This document shows, one piece after another, positions 9,969 to 19,172 of a stretch of DNA of 64,000 nucleotides. The notes under the pieces were generated by a model, which did no database searches, was not told the origin of the DNA, and saw only the letters and a program-made list of their open reading frames with translations. Both the position numbers and the translations under genes were made by a program. Location of the stretch: assembly GCA_030424595.1 (NCBI GenBank), contig JAUHWG010000006.1:124001-188000 (forward strand). The letters run 5' to 3'. The first letter of the stretch is position 1. Each line of letters begins with the position of its first letter. The DNA comes from Polyangia bacterium. GTDB taxonomy: Bacteria > Myxococcota_A > Polyangia > Nannocystales > Nannocystaceae.

Positions 9969-11579
9969 GTGGATCCCTCGACGCCTCCGACGCCCCCGAT
10001 TCGCAGAGCCCTCGTTTCTGTCTCAGACAAACGGGGGCTAGACGTTCTCTCTCAGATCTTGATCGACGCGCAGGTCGAGGTGCTCTCGACCGGCGGCACG
10101 GGCAAGGCCCTCGTCGGGCACGGGGTTGAGGTCGTCAAGGTCAGCGACTACACCGGCGCCCCTGAGATCCTCGACGGTCGAGTGAAAACGCTCCACCCGC
10201 GGATCCACGGCGGCATCCTGGCGTTGCCGACCCCAGCGCACGACGCCGAGCTCAAGCTCCATGGGATCGCCGCGATCGACCTCGTGGTCGTCAACCTCTA
10301 TCCCTTCGGTGACGTGATCCGAAAGCCCGGGTCGTCGTTTGACCAGGCGATCGAGAACATCGACATCGGCGGGCCGACGATGGTCCGCGCGGCCGCCAAG
10401 AACTGGCAGCGCGTGGCGGTTATCGTCGATCCCGAGGACTACGCGCTCCTGGGCGAGGCCCTCCGCGACAACGGCAATCGCCTGCCCGAGTCGCTGCGCC
10501 GCCACCTCGCCCGCAAGGCCTTCGTCCACACCGCCACCTACGACGCGACGATCGCCAACTACCTCCAGGGCTACGATGACAGCGGGCTCGCCCGCTCACC
10601 GCGACATCTCCCGGAGCACCTCTTCGTCGTGGGCGAGGCCGCCGGGGCGCTTCGCTATGGCGAGAACCCGCACCAAGAGGCGGCGATCTTTCACGTCGCC
10701 GGTGAGGACGCGGCGACGTCCCTGCCCGGGGCGAATCAGCTCCAAGGGAAGCCGCTCAGCTACAACAACCTGCTCGACGCTGACGGAGCGCTGGCGCTGG
10801 TCCGCGACCTCGCGCCGCTGGGGACCGCCGCGGCCGTTCTCAAGCACGTCTCGCCCTGTGGAGCGGCGGTCTCGGCGAGCGGTGAGGCGCTGACCGATGT
10901 CTTCGCCCGCGCCCGCGCGTGTGACCCGGAGAGCGCGTTCGGCGGGATCGTGGCCCTCTCCGAGGAGGTCGACGAGGGGACCGCAGGGGAGCTTGTTTCG
11001 ACCTTCCTCGAGGTGATCATCGCCCCGGCCTACAGCGAGGCGGCGCGGAAGGTCCTGCGCAAGAAGAAGAACCTCCGCGTGCTCGAGATGCCGGGCCTCC
11101 TGAGCGCCGCGGGGATGGTCCCGCCGCTGCGCCTGCGCTCGATCGCCGGCGGGATTCTGGCCCAGCGCGAGGACGTGATCGAGGTGGGAGCCGCGGCGGC
11201 GAAGGTCGTCAGCGAACGGGCGCCCACCGAGGCCGAGCTCCTCGATCTCGAGGTCGCGTGGCGGGTGGGCAAGGCTGTGCGCTCGAACGCGATCGTCATC
11301 GCCAAGGGCGGGGCGAGCATCGGCATCGGCGGCGGTCAGACCTCGCGGGTCGAGGCCGTGCGACAGGCGACCCGGCGCTCGGGTGAGCGCGCTGCGGGGG
11401 CTGTGCTCGCCTCGGACGCGTTCTTCCCGTTCCGCGACAGCATCGACCAGGCGGCGGCGGCGGGGATCACCGCCATCATCCAGCCTGGCGGGTCGATCCG
11501 TGACGCGGAGTCGATCGCCGCCGCCGACGAGCACGGGATCGCTATGGTATTCACCGGCGAGCGTCACTTCCGGCACTAG
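9969..11579 (+). CDS. purH: Bifunctional AICAR transformylase/IMP cyclohydrolase
   Basis: 536 aa, catalysing the last two steps of IMP synthesis: formylation of AICAR with 10-formyl-THF, then ring closure. The N-terminal MGS-like cyclohydrolase domain shows RALVSVSDKRGL, STGGTGKAL, GRVKTLHPRIHGGIL and NIDIGGPTMVRAAAKN. The C-terminal transformylase domain shows RYGENPHQEAA, KHVSPCGAA and SNAIVIAKGG. Length is normal. The start is GTG at 9969, just before the conserved domain. It is the first gene of a purine/histidine cluster with purD 77 nt downstream. Confidence 0.97.
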   Translation: MDPSTPPTPPIRRALVSVSDKRGLDVLSQILIDAQVEVLSTGGTGKALVGHGVEVVKVSDYTGAPEILDGRVKTLHPRIHGGILALPTPAHDAELKLHGIAAIDLVVVNLYPFGDVIRKPGSSFDQAIENIDIGGPTMVRAAAKNWQRVAVIVDPEDYALLGEALRDNGNRLPESLRRHLARKAFVHTATYDATIANYLQGYDDSGLARSPRHLPEHLFVVGEAAGALRYGENPHQEAAIFHVAGEDAATSLPGANQLQGKPLSYNNLLDADGALALVRDLAPLGTAAAVLKHVSPCGAAVSASGEALTDVFARARACDPESAFGGIVALSEEVDEGTAGELVSTFLEVIIAPAYSEAARKVLRKKKNLRVLEMPGLLSAAGMVPPLRLRSIAGGILAQREDVIEVGAAAAKVVSERAPTEAELLDLEVAWRVGKAVRSNAIVIAKGGASIGIGGGQTSRVEAVRQATRRSGERAAGAVLASDAFFPFRDSIDQAAAAGITAIIQPGGSIRDAESIAAADEHGIAMVFTGERHFRH

Positions 11580-11656
11580 CACCCGGCGAGGTGCTGGATC
11601 GACGTCATGAGGACAACCCCTGTGAAGCCGACGCATCTACGCGGGACAAAGTGACG

Positions 11657-12949
11657 ATGAGCAGCGCCTCCTCTCTGCGGATCCTGATCGTCGGCAGCGG
11701 CGGTCGCGAGCATGCGCTCGCCTGGCGTTGTCGGGTCGAGGGGCACGATGTACGGGTCGCGCCGGGCAGCGACGGGATCGCCGAGGATGCGGTCTGCGTG
11801 CCGATCGCGGACTCGGAGCACGGGCGCTTGCTGACCTACGCGGTCGGAAACGCGATCGACCTGGTGATCATCGGCCCCGAGCAGCCTCTGGTCGACGGGC
11901 TCACCGACAAGCTCCGCAGCGCTGGGATCGTCACCCTGGGGCCCTCGGCGGCGGGGGCCCGCCTCGAGGGATCGAAGGCCGAGGCCAAGGCGTTCATGCA
12001 GCGCCACGGGATCCCGACCGCGGCGTCGCGGACGGTCTCCGACGTCAGCGCGGGGAGGCGCGCGCTCAGGAGCTTTGACGAGCCGCCCGTCGTCAAGGCG
12101 AGCGGCCTCGCGGCGGGGAAGGGGGTCACGGTCTGCGAGAGCTTCGAGGAGGCGGAGGCCGCGATGTGCTCCTGCCTCGAGGACCAGGTGTTCGGGGAGT
12201 CGGGGGCGACGGTCGTGCTCGAGGAGCGGCTCTCCGGGGAGGAAGCGTCGTTCTTCGTCCTCACCGACGGCACGCACGCGCGGACCTTCGCCGCGGCGCA
12301 GGATCACAAGCGCCTGCTCGACGGCGACCTCGGCCCCAACACCGGCGGAATGGGGGCGTACTCGCCCGCGCCGATCGTCGATCTGGAGATCCACGATCGG
12401 GTGATGGCGACGATCGTCGAGCCGACGCTCGCGGGCCTGCGCGCTGAGGGGACGCCCTATGTAGGCATCCTCTTTATCGGCCTGATGATCGACGCTGAAG
12501 GTGTGCCGCGGGTGATCGAGTACAACTGCCGCTTTGGCGACCCGGAGGTCCAGCCCCTGCTCTTCGGCGCCCAGGAGCCGGTCGTCCCGCATCTGTTGGC
12601 GGCCGCGGAGGGGCGCCTCAGCCCCGGCCAGATCCGCGGACTGCCGGCTGCGACCGTGGTCCTCGCCTCGGCTGGCTACCCCCGGAGCAGCACTCGGGGG
12701 ACCCCGATCTCCGGGATCGAGGCCCTCGCGGGCGCTCGTGATCTCAAGGTCTTCCACGCGGGGACCCGGCGCGGCGATCGGGGCTGGGAGACCGGCGGCG
12801 GTCGAGTGCTCGGGATCTGCGCGCGCGGAGAGGATCTGCAACAGGCGATTTCTCGGGCCTACGAGGCCTGCGCCGCGATCGAAAGCGATGGCGCTCAGCT
12901 CCGGCGTGATATCGGCGCTCGGGCGCTGGCGCGCCCTTCGTCCCCGTGA
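11657..12949 (+). CDS. purD: Phosphoribosylamine-glycine ligase (GAR synthetase)
   Basis: 430 aa, ATP-grasp enzyme of the second step of de novo purine synthesis (phosphoribosylamine + glycine + ATP to GAR). The N-terminus [16 protein letters not shown] is the family signature; further motifs are [34 protein letters not shown] and [14 protein letters not shown] chose ATG 11657 (MSSASSLRI) over the upstream in-frame 11591 because the conserved strand starts there. It lies between purH and the DUF1015 gene in the same direction, so cotranscription is likely. Confidence 0.97.
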   Translation: MSSASSLRILIVGSGGREHALAWRCRVEGHDVRVAPGSDGIAEDAVCVPIADSEHGRLLTYAVGNAIDLVIIGPEQPLVDGLTDKLRSAGIVTLGPSAAGARLEGSKAEAKAFMQRHGIPTAASRTVSDVSAGRRALRSFDEPPVVKASGLAAGKGVTVCESFEEAEAAMCSCLEDQVFGESGATVVLEERLSGEEASFFVLTDGTHARTFAAAQDHKRLLDGDLGPNTGGMGAYSPAPIVDLEIHDRVMATIVEPTLAGLRAEGTPYVGILFIGLMIDAEGVPRVIEYNCRFGDPEVQPLLFGAQEPVVPHLLAAAEGRLSPGQIRGLPAATVVLASAGYPRSSTRGTPISGIEALAGARDLKVFHAGTRRGDRGWETGGGRVLGICARGEDLQQAISRAYEACAAIESDGAQLRRDIGARALARPSSP

Positions 12950-13034
12950 GGTGAGGGCTCGGCCGCAGGCCGCGTGACAGGGGAGGGGCGAGAGAGGTGG
13001 ACGCTCGGGGCGGCAGCGCGGTATGAGGCGACCA

Positions 13035-14342
13035 ATGGCGTTGATCCGTCCCTTCTCTGGCCTTCGCTACGACCTCGAGCGCGCGGGTGACGCGAATACG
13101 CTCCTCGCCCCTCCCTACGACGTTGTCGACGACGCCGGGCGGGCCGAGATCGGCGGTCGTTCACCGAACAACTGCATCCACGTGATCCTCCCGGAGGGGG
13201 AGGGCGACGCGAAGTACGCCAACGGGGCGGCACGCTTCGCCGCGCTGCAGGAGTCGGGGGCGCTGCTCCGCGACCCCGAGCCCGGGCTCTACGTCTATCA
13301 CCAGAGCTTCGAGTCGGAGGGGCAACGCTACACCCGCAAGGGGTTTGTCGCGCTGATCGAGCTGACCCGCTTCGGCGCAGGGCCGGTGCTCCCGCATGAG
13401 CGCACGCTCTCCGGTCCGAAGGAGGATCGGCTGAAGCTGATGCGCGCCTGTCAAGCCCACCTGGAGCTGGTCTTCGGGCTCTTCTCGGATCCTGAACGTC
13501 GCTGGGAGGAGGCGGTCAACAGCTCGCTCGGGGAGCCCGTGCTCGACGCGGACCTCGACGGTGTCGGCCATCGCCTCTTCCGAGTCTCGGACCCGCAGGC
13601 GATCGACGCCGTGGTCGAGCTGCTCGGCGATCGTTCGATCTACATCGCCGACGGGCACCACCGCTACGAGACGATGTGCAGCTTCCGCGACGAGCTCGAG
13701 GCCGGAGGTCTCGGGGATGAGGCGCGCTTCGGCATGATCTACCTCTCGAACCTCGACGATCCTGGGCTCGTGGTCCTGCCGACCCATCGCCTCGTCCACT
13801 CCGTCGAGGGCTTCGACCTTCCGTCGGCGCTGGCGGAGCTCGCCGGGATCTTCGACGTCGTCCGGGAGCCCCTCCCCGCCGACGCGCTCGCGCTTCGCTC
13901 GCGCCTCCAGGAGGCCGGCCGCGAGCGCGCCGCCTTCGGCCTCTCGATCCCTGGATCGGGTCAGATGGACATCCTGACCCTCAAGCCAGGCTTCGACCCG
14001 GCGGCGGTCGGCCTCGGAGACCTCCCGGAGGCGCTTCAGCGCCTCGACCTGGCGCTCCTCCACGAGCTGGTGCTCGATCGCGGCCTCGGGATCACCCGCG
14101 AGGCGCAGGCCTCCAAGCGGAACCTCCACTACTACAAGTCGACGGAGAAGGCCCTCGAGGTCGCGCAGAGCGGGGAGTCCGGCGATGTCCAGCTCGTCTG
14201 CTTCACCAACGCGACACCAGTCGCCGATGTCGTCGCGGTCTGCGATAGCGGCGAGGTGATGCCCCAAAAGAGCACCTTCTTCTTCCCGAAGATCCCCACC
14301 GGCTTGGTCTTCCGTGACCTCCGCGGCGGATCTGGCAAATGA
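13035..14342 (+). CDS. DUF1015 family protein
   Basis: About 435 aa. The family signature is visible: IRPFSGLRYD and APPYDVV at the start, then LPHERTLSGPKEDRL, the diagnostic IADGHHRYETM and near the C-terminus VMPQKSTFFFPKIPTGLVFRDL. I favour ATG 13035 because GAGG (13025-13028) sits 6 nt before it; ATG 13023 is the alternative. Its biochemical role is not established to my knowledge. Its stop overlaps the hisZ start by 4 nt (ATGA), and it follows purD, so it belongs to the purine/histidine operon, hinting at a role in amino acid, PRPP or folate-linked metabolism (inference). Confidence 0.9.
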   Translation: MALIRPFSGLRYDLERAGDANTLLAPPYDVVDDAGRAEIGGRSPNNCIHVILPEGEGDAKYANGAARFAALQESGALLRDPEPGLYVYHQSFESEGQRYTRKGFVALIELTRFGAGPVLPHERTLSGPKEDRLKLMRACQAHLELVFGLFSDPERRWEEAVNSSLGEPVLDADLDGVGHRLFRVSDPQAIDAVVELLGDRSIYIADGHHRYETMCSFRDELEAGGLGDEARFGMIYLSNLDDPGLVVLPTHRLVHSVEGFDLPSALAELAGIFDVVREPLPADALALRSRLQEAGRERAAFGLSIPGSGQMDILTLKPGFDPAAVGLGDLPEALQRLDLALLHELVLDRGLGITREAQASKRNLHYYKSTEKALEVAQSGESGDVQLVCFTNATPVADVVAVCDSGEVMPQKSTFFFPKIPTGLVFRDLRGGSGK

Positions 14343-15631
14343 GCCGTCGGCCGATCTTCGCGCCGCTCCCCCCTGGCGCACGCGATCTGCTCCCGGCGGT
14401 GCTCCGCCGACGGCGGCTGCTCCAGGAGCGCCTCCTCGGGGTCTTTGAGGCCTGGGGCTATGCGCCGGTCGCCACCCCCGCGGTTGAGTATTTTGAGGTG
14501 TTCGGGCGCGGGCTCACGGAGGCCGAGCGTCAGCGGTGCCTTCGCTTTATCGCACCGGGCTCGGATGACGTCGTCGCCCTGCGCAGCGACGTGACCCCGC
14601 AGATCGCCCGCTTGGTCGGTCAGCGTCTCAGCGGTCGGCTCGGCGCCGGTGAGGTTATCCGCCTGGCCTACGCGGCCGACGTGATCCGCACCCCGGCGTC
14701 GGTCGACGAGGCCGCCGAGGAGCATCAGGTCGGGGTCGAGCTCATCGGCGATGGCTCCGCGGCCGCGGACGCCGAGCTCGTCGCGCTGGGCCAGGCTGCG
14801 CTTCGAGCCGTCGGTGTTCGCGGTGCGGTGATCGATCTCGCCCATGTCGGCGTCGCACGTTCGGTGCTCGACGGGCTCGAGCTCGAGGGCGCGCTTCGGG
14901 CATCGCTGGTGACCCGCCTCGCCCGCAAGGATCTCGCGGGGATCGAAGAGCTGCTCGCGGGCGCGGGGGTCTCGGTGGCGGGGCGAACGGTGGTCCGCTC
15001 GCTCGCCTGTCTCCACGGTACGGTCGCTGTGGTCGACCGTGCTCGCGGCCTGCTCGGCCCTGAGTCGGAGCGCTCGCTGGAGGAGCTCGCGGCCGTGATC
15101 GAGTGCATCCGCGCCGTCGACCCAGGGATCCTAGACAGCCTCTCCATCGATCTCGGCGAGGTCCGCGGTCACGACTACTACTCGGGCTTGCGGCTCCGGG
15201 TCTGGGCGCCCGGGTCGCCGCGACCGATCCTCCGCGGCGGGCGCTACGACGGCCTGCTCGCCCGCTACGGGGCCGACGCTCCGGCGACAGGCTTGGTGAT
15301 CGGGCTCGATGATGTCGAGCGCCTGGTCGAGCGCAGCGGCCCGGAGCCGCAGCTCGCGGCTGCGCTTGTCGTCGCCGTCGCGCCGGGCTCCTCCTCGGCC
15401 GCCCGTCGATTGGCGGAGCGGGAGGCCGCTCGGGCGAGGGCCCAGGGCCGACGCGCCTGGGTCGAACCACACCTCGATCGAGCGGCCGCGGAGACGGTCG
15501 CAGACCGGGTCGGGGCTGCGGATATCATCACGATCTCGGAGACCGCATCATCGCCGCTCCTGCAGCGGTGGCGGCGTTCGGAGTCCTGCTGGGAGCACCT
15601 GGCGGAACAAGAAGGGAAGAGCGAGCCATGA
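14339..15631 (+). CDS. hisZ: ATP phosphoribosyltransferase regulatory subunit HisZ
   Basis: 430 aa, a histidyl-tRNA synthetase paralogue that, with short-form HisG, makes the first enzyme of histidine synthesis and carries feedback control. Class II synthetase core motifs are seen (LPPGARDLLP, RSDVTPQIARLV, HDYYSGLRLRVW, GGRYDGLLARYG, TGLVIGLDDV). The anticodon-binding domain typical of true HisS is weak, and the residue pattern favours HisZ; a divergent HisS is the alternative. hisG is not in the window. Start and stop overlap DUF1015 and purA by 4 nt each, implying translational coupling. AICAR produced by histidine synthesis is a PurH substrate, which gives the grouping metabolic sense. 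Confidence 0.86.
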   Translation: MSRRPIFAPLPPGARDLLPAVLRRRRLLQERLLGVFEAWGYAPVATPAVEYFEVFGRGLTEAERQRCLRFIAPGSDDVVALRSDVTPQIARLVGQRLSGRLGAGEVIRLAYAADVIRTPASVDEAAEEHQVGVELIGDGSAAADAELVALGQAALRAVGVRGAVIDLAHVGVARSVLDGLELEGALRASLVTRLARKDLAGIEELLAGAGVSVAGRTVVRSLACLHGTVAVVDRARGLLGPESERSLEELAAVIECIRAVDPGILDSLSIDLGEVRGHDYYSGLRLRVWAPGSPRPILRGGRYDGLLARYGADAPATGLVIGLDDVERLVERSGPEPQLAAALVVAVAPGSSSAARRLAEREAARARAQGRRAWVEPHLDRAAAETVADRVGAADIITISETASSPLLQRWRRSESCWEHLAEQEGKSEP

Positions 15632-16911
15632 GCACATTGGTCGTCGTGGGTGCCCAGTGGGGCGATGAGGGCAAGGGCAAGGTCGTCGACGCGTTGGCGA
15701 GCCAGGCCGATCTCGTCGCCCGCTATGCCGGGGGAAACAACGCGGGGCACACTCTGGTCGTCAGCGGCCGGAAGATCGTCACGCACCTCGTGCCCTCCGG
15801 CTGCGCCTATCCCGGCACGCTCTGCGTTCTCGGGGCGGGGATGGTCATCGATCCAGAGGTCTTCCGCCAGGAGATCACTGCGCTGCAGAAGACCGGGATG
15901 CTCCTCGGCGACGAGCTGCGGGTCTCGCTCGACGCCCATGTGATCTTCCCCTTTCATCGTTGGCTCGACGGCAGTCGCGAGGACGATGTCGGCGGCACCC
16001 GTATCGGCACGACACGGCGGGGGATCGGCCCGGCCTACGAGGCGAAGGCCGCACGTCGCGGGATCCGAGTCCGGGATCTGCTCAACCCGACCCGTCTCCG
16101 CGAGCGCCTCGACGCGAACGCGGTCGCGGTCAACGCGGAGCTCGAGCGCCTCGGGGCGGAGGATCGTCTCGACATCGAGGCCGAGATCGCGCGGGCCGTC
16201 GGCTGGGTCGTCTGGCTCAAGCCCTTCCTCTGCGACACCGGGGAGCTGGTCGACGAGTCGATCCGAGGCGGCAAGCGTGTGCTGATCGAGGGCGCCCAAG
16301 GGGCCCTCCTCGATCTCGATCACGGGACCTATCCCTATGTGACCTCGTCGACGACGCTCGCGGGCGGTGCCTGTGCTGGTTTGGGGATCGGCCCGACGGC
16401 GATCAACGCCGTCTGGGGGATCACCAAGGCCTACACCACGCGGGTCGGGGCGGGGCCCTTCCCGACGCGGCTCGACGGCGAGCTCGGCGACCTGCTCCGT
16501 GGCGCCGGTGATGAGTTTGGGGCGACGACCGGTCGACCCCGTGACTGTGGTTGGCTCGATCTCCCGGCGCTCCGCTACGCAGCTCGACGCAACGGCTTGA
16601 CCGGCCTCTGCGTGACCAAGCTCGACGTCCTCGCGCAGATGCCCAAGGTCGCGATCTGTCGCTCGTACGCCGACGGCGTCCGCCCCGGCCATGACGAGTT
16701 CGAGGCCGCGCGCCCTGAGATCGAGTTCCTCCCGGGCTGGGGAGCGCCGGAGCTGGCGGAGCGGATCAGTGAGGCCCGCGAGCTGGAGGATCTCCCCGCC
16801 GCCGCGCGTTCCTACTTAGATATGATCTCTGAGTTCACCGGCGTGCCGATCGCGTTGGTCTCGGTCGGTCCTGGTCGAGACCAGACCGTTTTCATCGGCG
16901 AGGCGTTCTAA
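15628..16911 (+). CDS. purA: Adenylosuccinate synthetase
   Basis: 427 aa, GTP-dependent ligase joining IMP and aspartate to adenylosuccinate, the first committed step to AMP. The N-terminal GTP loop VVVGAQWGDEGKGKVVD, GGNNAGHTLV, TRRGIGPAYEAKA, EGAQGALLDLDHGTYPYVTSS and TRVGAGPFPT are all present. I chose ATG 15628 because it starts directly before the conserved strand and overlaps the hisZ stop as ATGA; the upstream frame extension is hisZ-overlapping. It is the last gene of the purine/histidine operon. Confidence 0.98.
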   Translation: MSTLVVVGAQWGDEGKGKVVDALASQADLVARYAGGNNAGHTLVVSGRKIVTHLVPSGCAYPGTLCVLGAGMVIDPEVFRQEITALQKTGMLLGDELRVSLDAHVIFPFHRWLDGSREDDVGGTRIGTTRRGIGPAYEAKAARRGIRVRDLLNPTRLRERLDANAVAVNAELERLGAEDRLDIEAEIARAVGWVVWLKPFLCDTGELVDESIRGGKRVLIEGAQGALLDLDHGTYPYVTSSTTLAGGACAGLGIGPTAINAVWGITKAYTTRVGAGPFPTRLDGELGDLLRGAGDEFGATTGRPRDCGWLDLPALRYAARRNGLTGLCVTKLDVLAQMPKVAICRSYADGVRPGHDEFEAARPEIEFLPGWGAPELAERISEARELEDLPAAARSYLDMISEFTGVPIALVSVGPGRDQTVFIGEAF

Positions 16912-17138
16912 ACCCCCGCTGCGACGGAGATGGTTCGGTCGTAGCGCTCGCTCGCCCATCTCGTGGCCGTCAACGTCGAATGAGATTAACGCTCACCGTC
17001 AGTGGATGCGGGAGGTGCGCGAAAGCACCAGAAGGCGAGCACTCGGCCCCTAGGGGCCAAGCTAGCGACCTCGCGCTCCCAGTTGAGGAGGGGTGCAAGG
17101 TCGGCGAGAAACCTCCCTCCACGTGGCGCCGTGGGTTG
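16912..17138. other. Intergenic stretch after purA
   Basis: No gene is supported; a frame at 16980-17243 lacks any family-like sequence. A 14-bp palindrome GGCCCC-TA-GGGGCC lies at 17045-17058. The promoter of the next gene follows. Confidence 0.45.
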
Positions 17139-17167
17139 TTGTACCCACTTCACGCTTTCCCTATACT
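17139..17167 (+). promoter_or_regulatory. Sigma-70-type promoter with operator-like palindrome upstream of the GltJ-like gene
   Basis: TTGTAC (17139-17144) and TATACT (17162-17167) are separated by exactly 17 bp, close to the vegetative consensus. A perfect inverted repeat, GTGGGT (17131-17136) with ACCCAC (17143-17148), overlaps the -35, so a bound repressor could block it (inference). Confidence 0.65.
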
Positions 17168-17223
17168 GACGGCCCCGCGGACGTGGTGGGCACCGTGGAG
17201 AGCGACTCCCAGGAAGCATGCTC

Positions 17224-18936
17224 ATGAAGATCGAATGCGATAAGTGCGGAGCCAAATACTCGATCGCGGATGACAAGGTCCGCGGCAAGACTTTCAAGAT
17301 CCGCTGCAAGAAGTGCAGCAACGTCATCATCGTCCGTGACAAGGCGGAGAGTGGCGGCGCTGAGGAGGCGGCTGCGCCCGCTGAGTCGGATCACGACCAT
17401 GGCCATGACCAGGACGCGGGAGCTGATCCCGGTTGGCACCTGGCGATCGACGGTGACACCGTCGGGCCCATCGCGGAGCAGGAGGTCCGTGATCGCTTCG
17501 CCGCTGGTGAGATCGATGGTGACACATCGATCTGGCAGGAGGGGTTTGACGACTGGTTGCCTCTGGGTGAGGTCGCGACGTTCTCCGATCTGGCGGCGTC
17601 CTCGGCCCCCGCTGATGATGGCGCTGCGGAAGCGGCAGCAGCGGCAGCGGCGGCGGCAGCAGCTCCGGCGGCGGCCGATCCGTTCGCAGGCGGTGGCGAC
17701 GATGACTACGGCGGTTCCAGCTTCGACGAGCCGGAGCCAGAGCCGGAGCCAGCGTTTGAAGACAGCCATTCCCCTCGCGTTGACGATCTGACGGGAGCTC
17801 GCAACGAGAACTCGGTTCTCTTCTCGCTCGACAGCCTGTCGGCGGTCGCCCTCGGCGGTGCGCCGAAGCAGCAGGCGGCTCCGGTGGAGAGCACCCCGAG
17901 CGGCCCTTCATTCTCGGTCGCCCCGGCCTCGAGCGCTCCAGCGTCCCAGACGACCGCTCAGGGAGAGGGCTCGGGCCTCATCGATATTCGTGCGATGAGC
18001 GCGATGTTCGGTGACTCAGACGGCGGCGGCGGCGGTGATGCTGGCGGCGCGGCCGGATCCGAGAGCTTCGGCGACTCGTCGATCCCCAGCTTCGGCGGTG
18101 GATTCGGCGGCCTCGCAGCAGCTCCGCTGAGCATCGACAGCCCCGAGAAGGATGTCGCGGTTGTCGCTCCCGAGCCGGTCAAGTCCTCGAATGGACCGCT
18201 CTACGCCCTGATCGGGGTCCTGGCGCTCGGCCTCATCGGCATCACCGGATACCTCGCGACTCGTCCTCCGCCGGAGGGCAAGACGACCGAGATCATCAAG
18301 GTCGTGCCGGGCTCGGTCGACGACGATGACGACAGCTCGTCCAAGAAGAAGAAGAAGAAGAAGGACGAGGATGAGGACGACTACGAGGACGAGGACGAGG
18401 ACGAGGCGGAGACCGGTGGCGATGACGCTGCCGCCGCAGGCTCGACCAAGAAGAAGTCCTCCAAGAAGAAGAAGAAGTCCGGCGGGTCGACCGACAAGCC
18501 CGCGGACGCCAGCGCTGACACCAAGCCCGTAGAGACCCCGAAGAAGGTCGAGAAGAAGGACGAGGACGTGTCCGTCGACTGCCTGCTCGATCCTTCGAAG
18601 TGCAAGAAGTCGGGTGGATCCGGCGGCGGTGGCGGCAGTGGTGGCGGATCGTCCGCGCCCCCGGACTCGAGCTTGCCCAAGAAGCTCGGCGCGCCGGAGA
18701 TCAAGGCTGGCATCGCCAGCGCGAAGGCGGCGGCTCAGAGCAACTGCAAGAGCAAGGCGAAGGGCGGCGAGAAGGTCGCGGTCAAGCTCTCGATCGAGGG
18801 ATCGAGCGGCAAGGTCCTGTCGGCGACCGCCGACGGCACCCCGCTCGGGAACTGCGTCGCGGGCGAGATGAAGAAGGCCAAGTTCAAGAAGTTCCAGGCC
18901 GCACAGCAGGGAGCGCAGATCTCGGTCCGGTTCTAG
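17224..18936 (+). CDS. GltJ/AgmX-like membrane protein: zinc ribbon, GYF-like domain, TM helix, AgmX/PglI tail
   Basis: About 570 aa. Order: MJ0042-type zinc ribbon with C5, C8, C28, C31; a GYF-like module at about 68-122 (GWHLAIDGDTVGPI ... WQEGFDDWLPL); a long Ala/Gly/Pro-rich linker; one membrane helix at about 324-346; Lys- and Asp/Glu-rich periplasmic blocks; and a C-terminal TonB/AgmX-PglI-type domain (about 490-570) with a Cys pair. This is the layout of Myxococcus GltJ (AgmX) of the gliding machinery, whose cytosolic zinc ribbon and GYF parts contact MglA/MglB. Similar proteins without gliding roles exist, and no other glt/agl gene is nearby, so function is uncertain. I chose ATG 17224 over 17218 because AGGA at 17211-17214 has proper spacing to it. 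A good promoter lies upstream. Confidence 0.8.
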   Translation: MKIECDKCGAKYSIADDKVRGKTFKIRCKKCSNVIIVRDKAESGGAEEAAAPAESDHDHGHDQDAGADPGWHLAIDGDTVGPIAEQEVRDRFAAGEIDGDTSIWQEGFDDWLPLGEVATFSDLAASSAPADDGAAEAAAAAAAAAAAPAAADPFAGGGDDDYGGSSFDEPEPEPEPAFEDSHSPRVDDLTGARNENSVLFSLDSLSAVALGGAPKQQAAPVESTPSGPSFSVAPASSAPASQTTAQGEGSGLIDIRAMSAMFGDSDGGGGGDAGGAAGSESFGDSSIPSFGGGFGGLAAAPLSIDSPEKDVAVVAPEPVKSSNGPLYALIGVLALGLIGITGYLATRPPPEGKTTEIIKVVPGSVDDDDDSSSKKKKKKKDEDEDDYEDEDEDEAETGGDDAAAAGSTKKKSSKKKKKSGGSTDKPADASADTKPVETPKKVEKKDEDVSVDCLLDPSKCKKSGGSGGGGGSGGGSSAPPDSSLPKKLGAPEIKAGIASAKAAAQSNCKSKAKGGEKVAVKLSIEGSSGKVLSATADGTPLGNCVAGEMKKAKFKKFQAAQQGAQISVRF

Positions 18937-18958
18937 AATCGGTCGCGAGTTCGTGAAG

Positions 18959-18983
18959 GAGGGGCGCCCAGCGGGCGCCCCTC
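18959..18983. terminator. Strong GC hairpin after the GltJ-like gene
   Basis: A perfect 11-bp stem, GAGGGGCGCCC / GGGCGCCCCTC, with a 3-nt loop lies 22 bp after the stop. The tail TCTCGCG is poor in T, so it may be a terminator or an mRNA-stabilising hairpin. Confidence 0.55.
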
Positions 18984-19172
18984 TCGCGTTGTGCGCAATG
19001 ATGCGCGGGCCTCTGGCTCGCCCAGGAAATGCGCAAGTGACTTGAGACCCGGCGCCTTAGGTGAGATCGTTGGCGCCGGTAGATCGAACCCCGAGAGTCG
19101 AACGTTGATGGCGTGGGTCCTGCGGGGACGCCGAAATCCGTATCGACGAGAGACCTAAGAGGAAGCTTCACT

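Noticed and set aside
16980..17243. 87-codon frame before the GltJ-like gene
   Set aside because: It overlaps the promoter and start of that gene and has no recognisable sequence.
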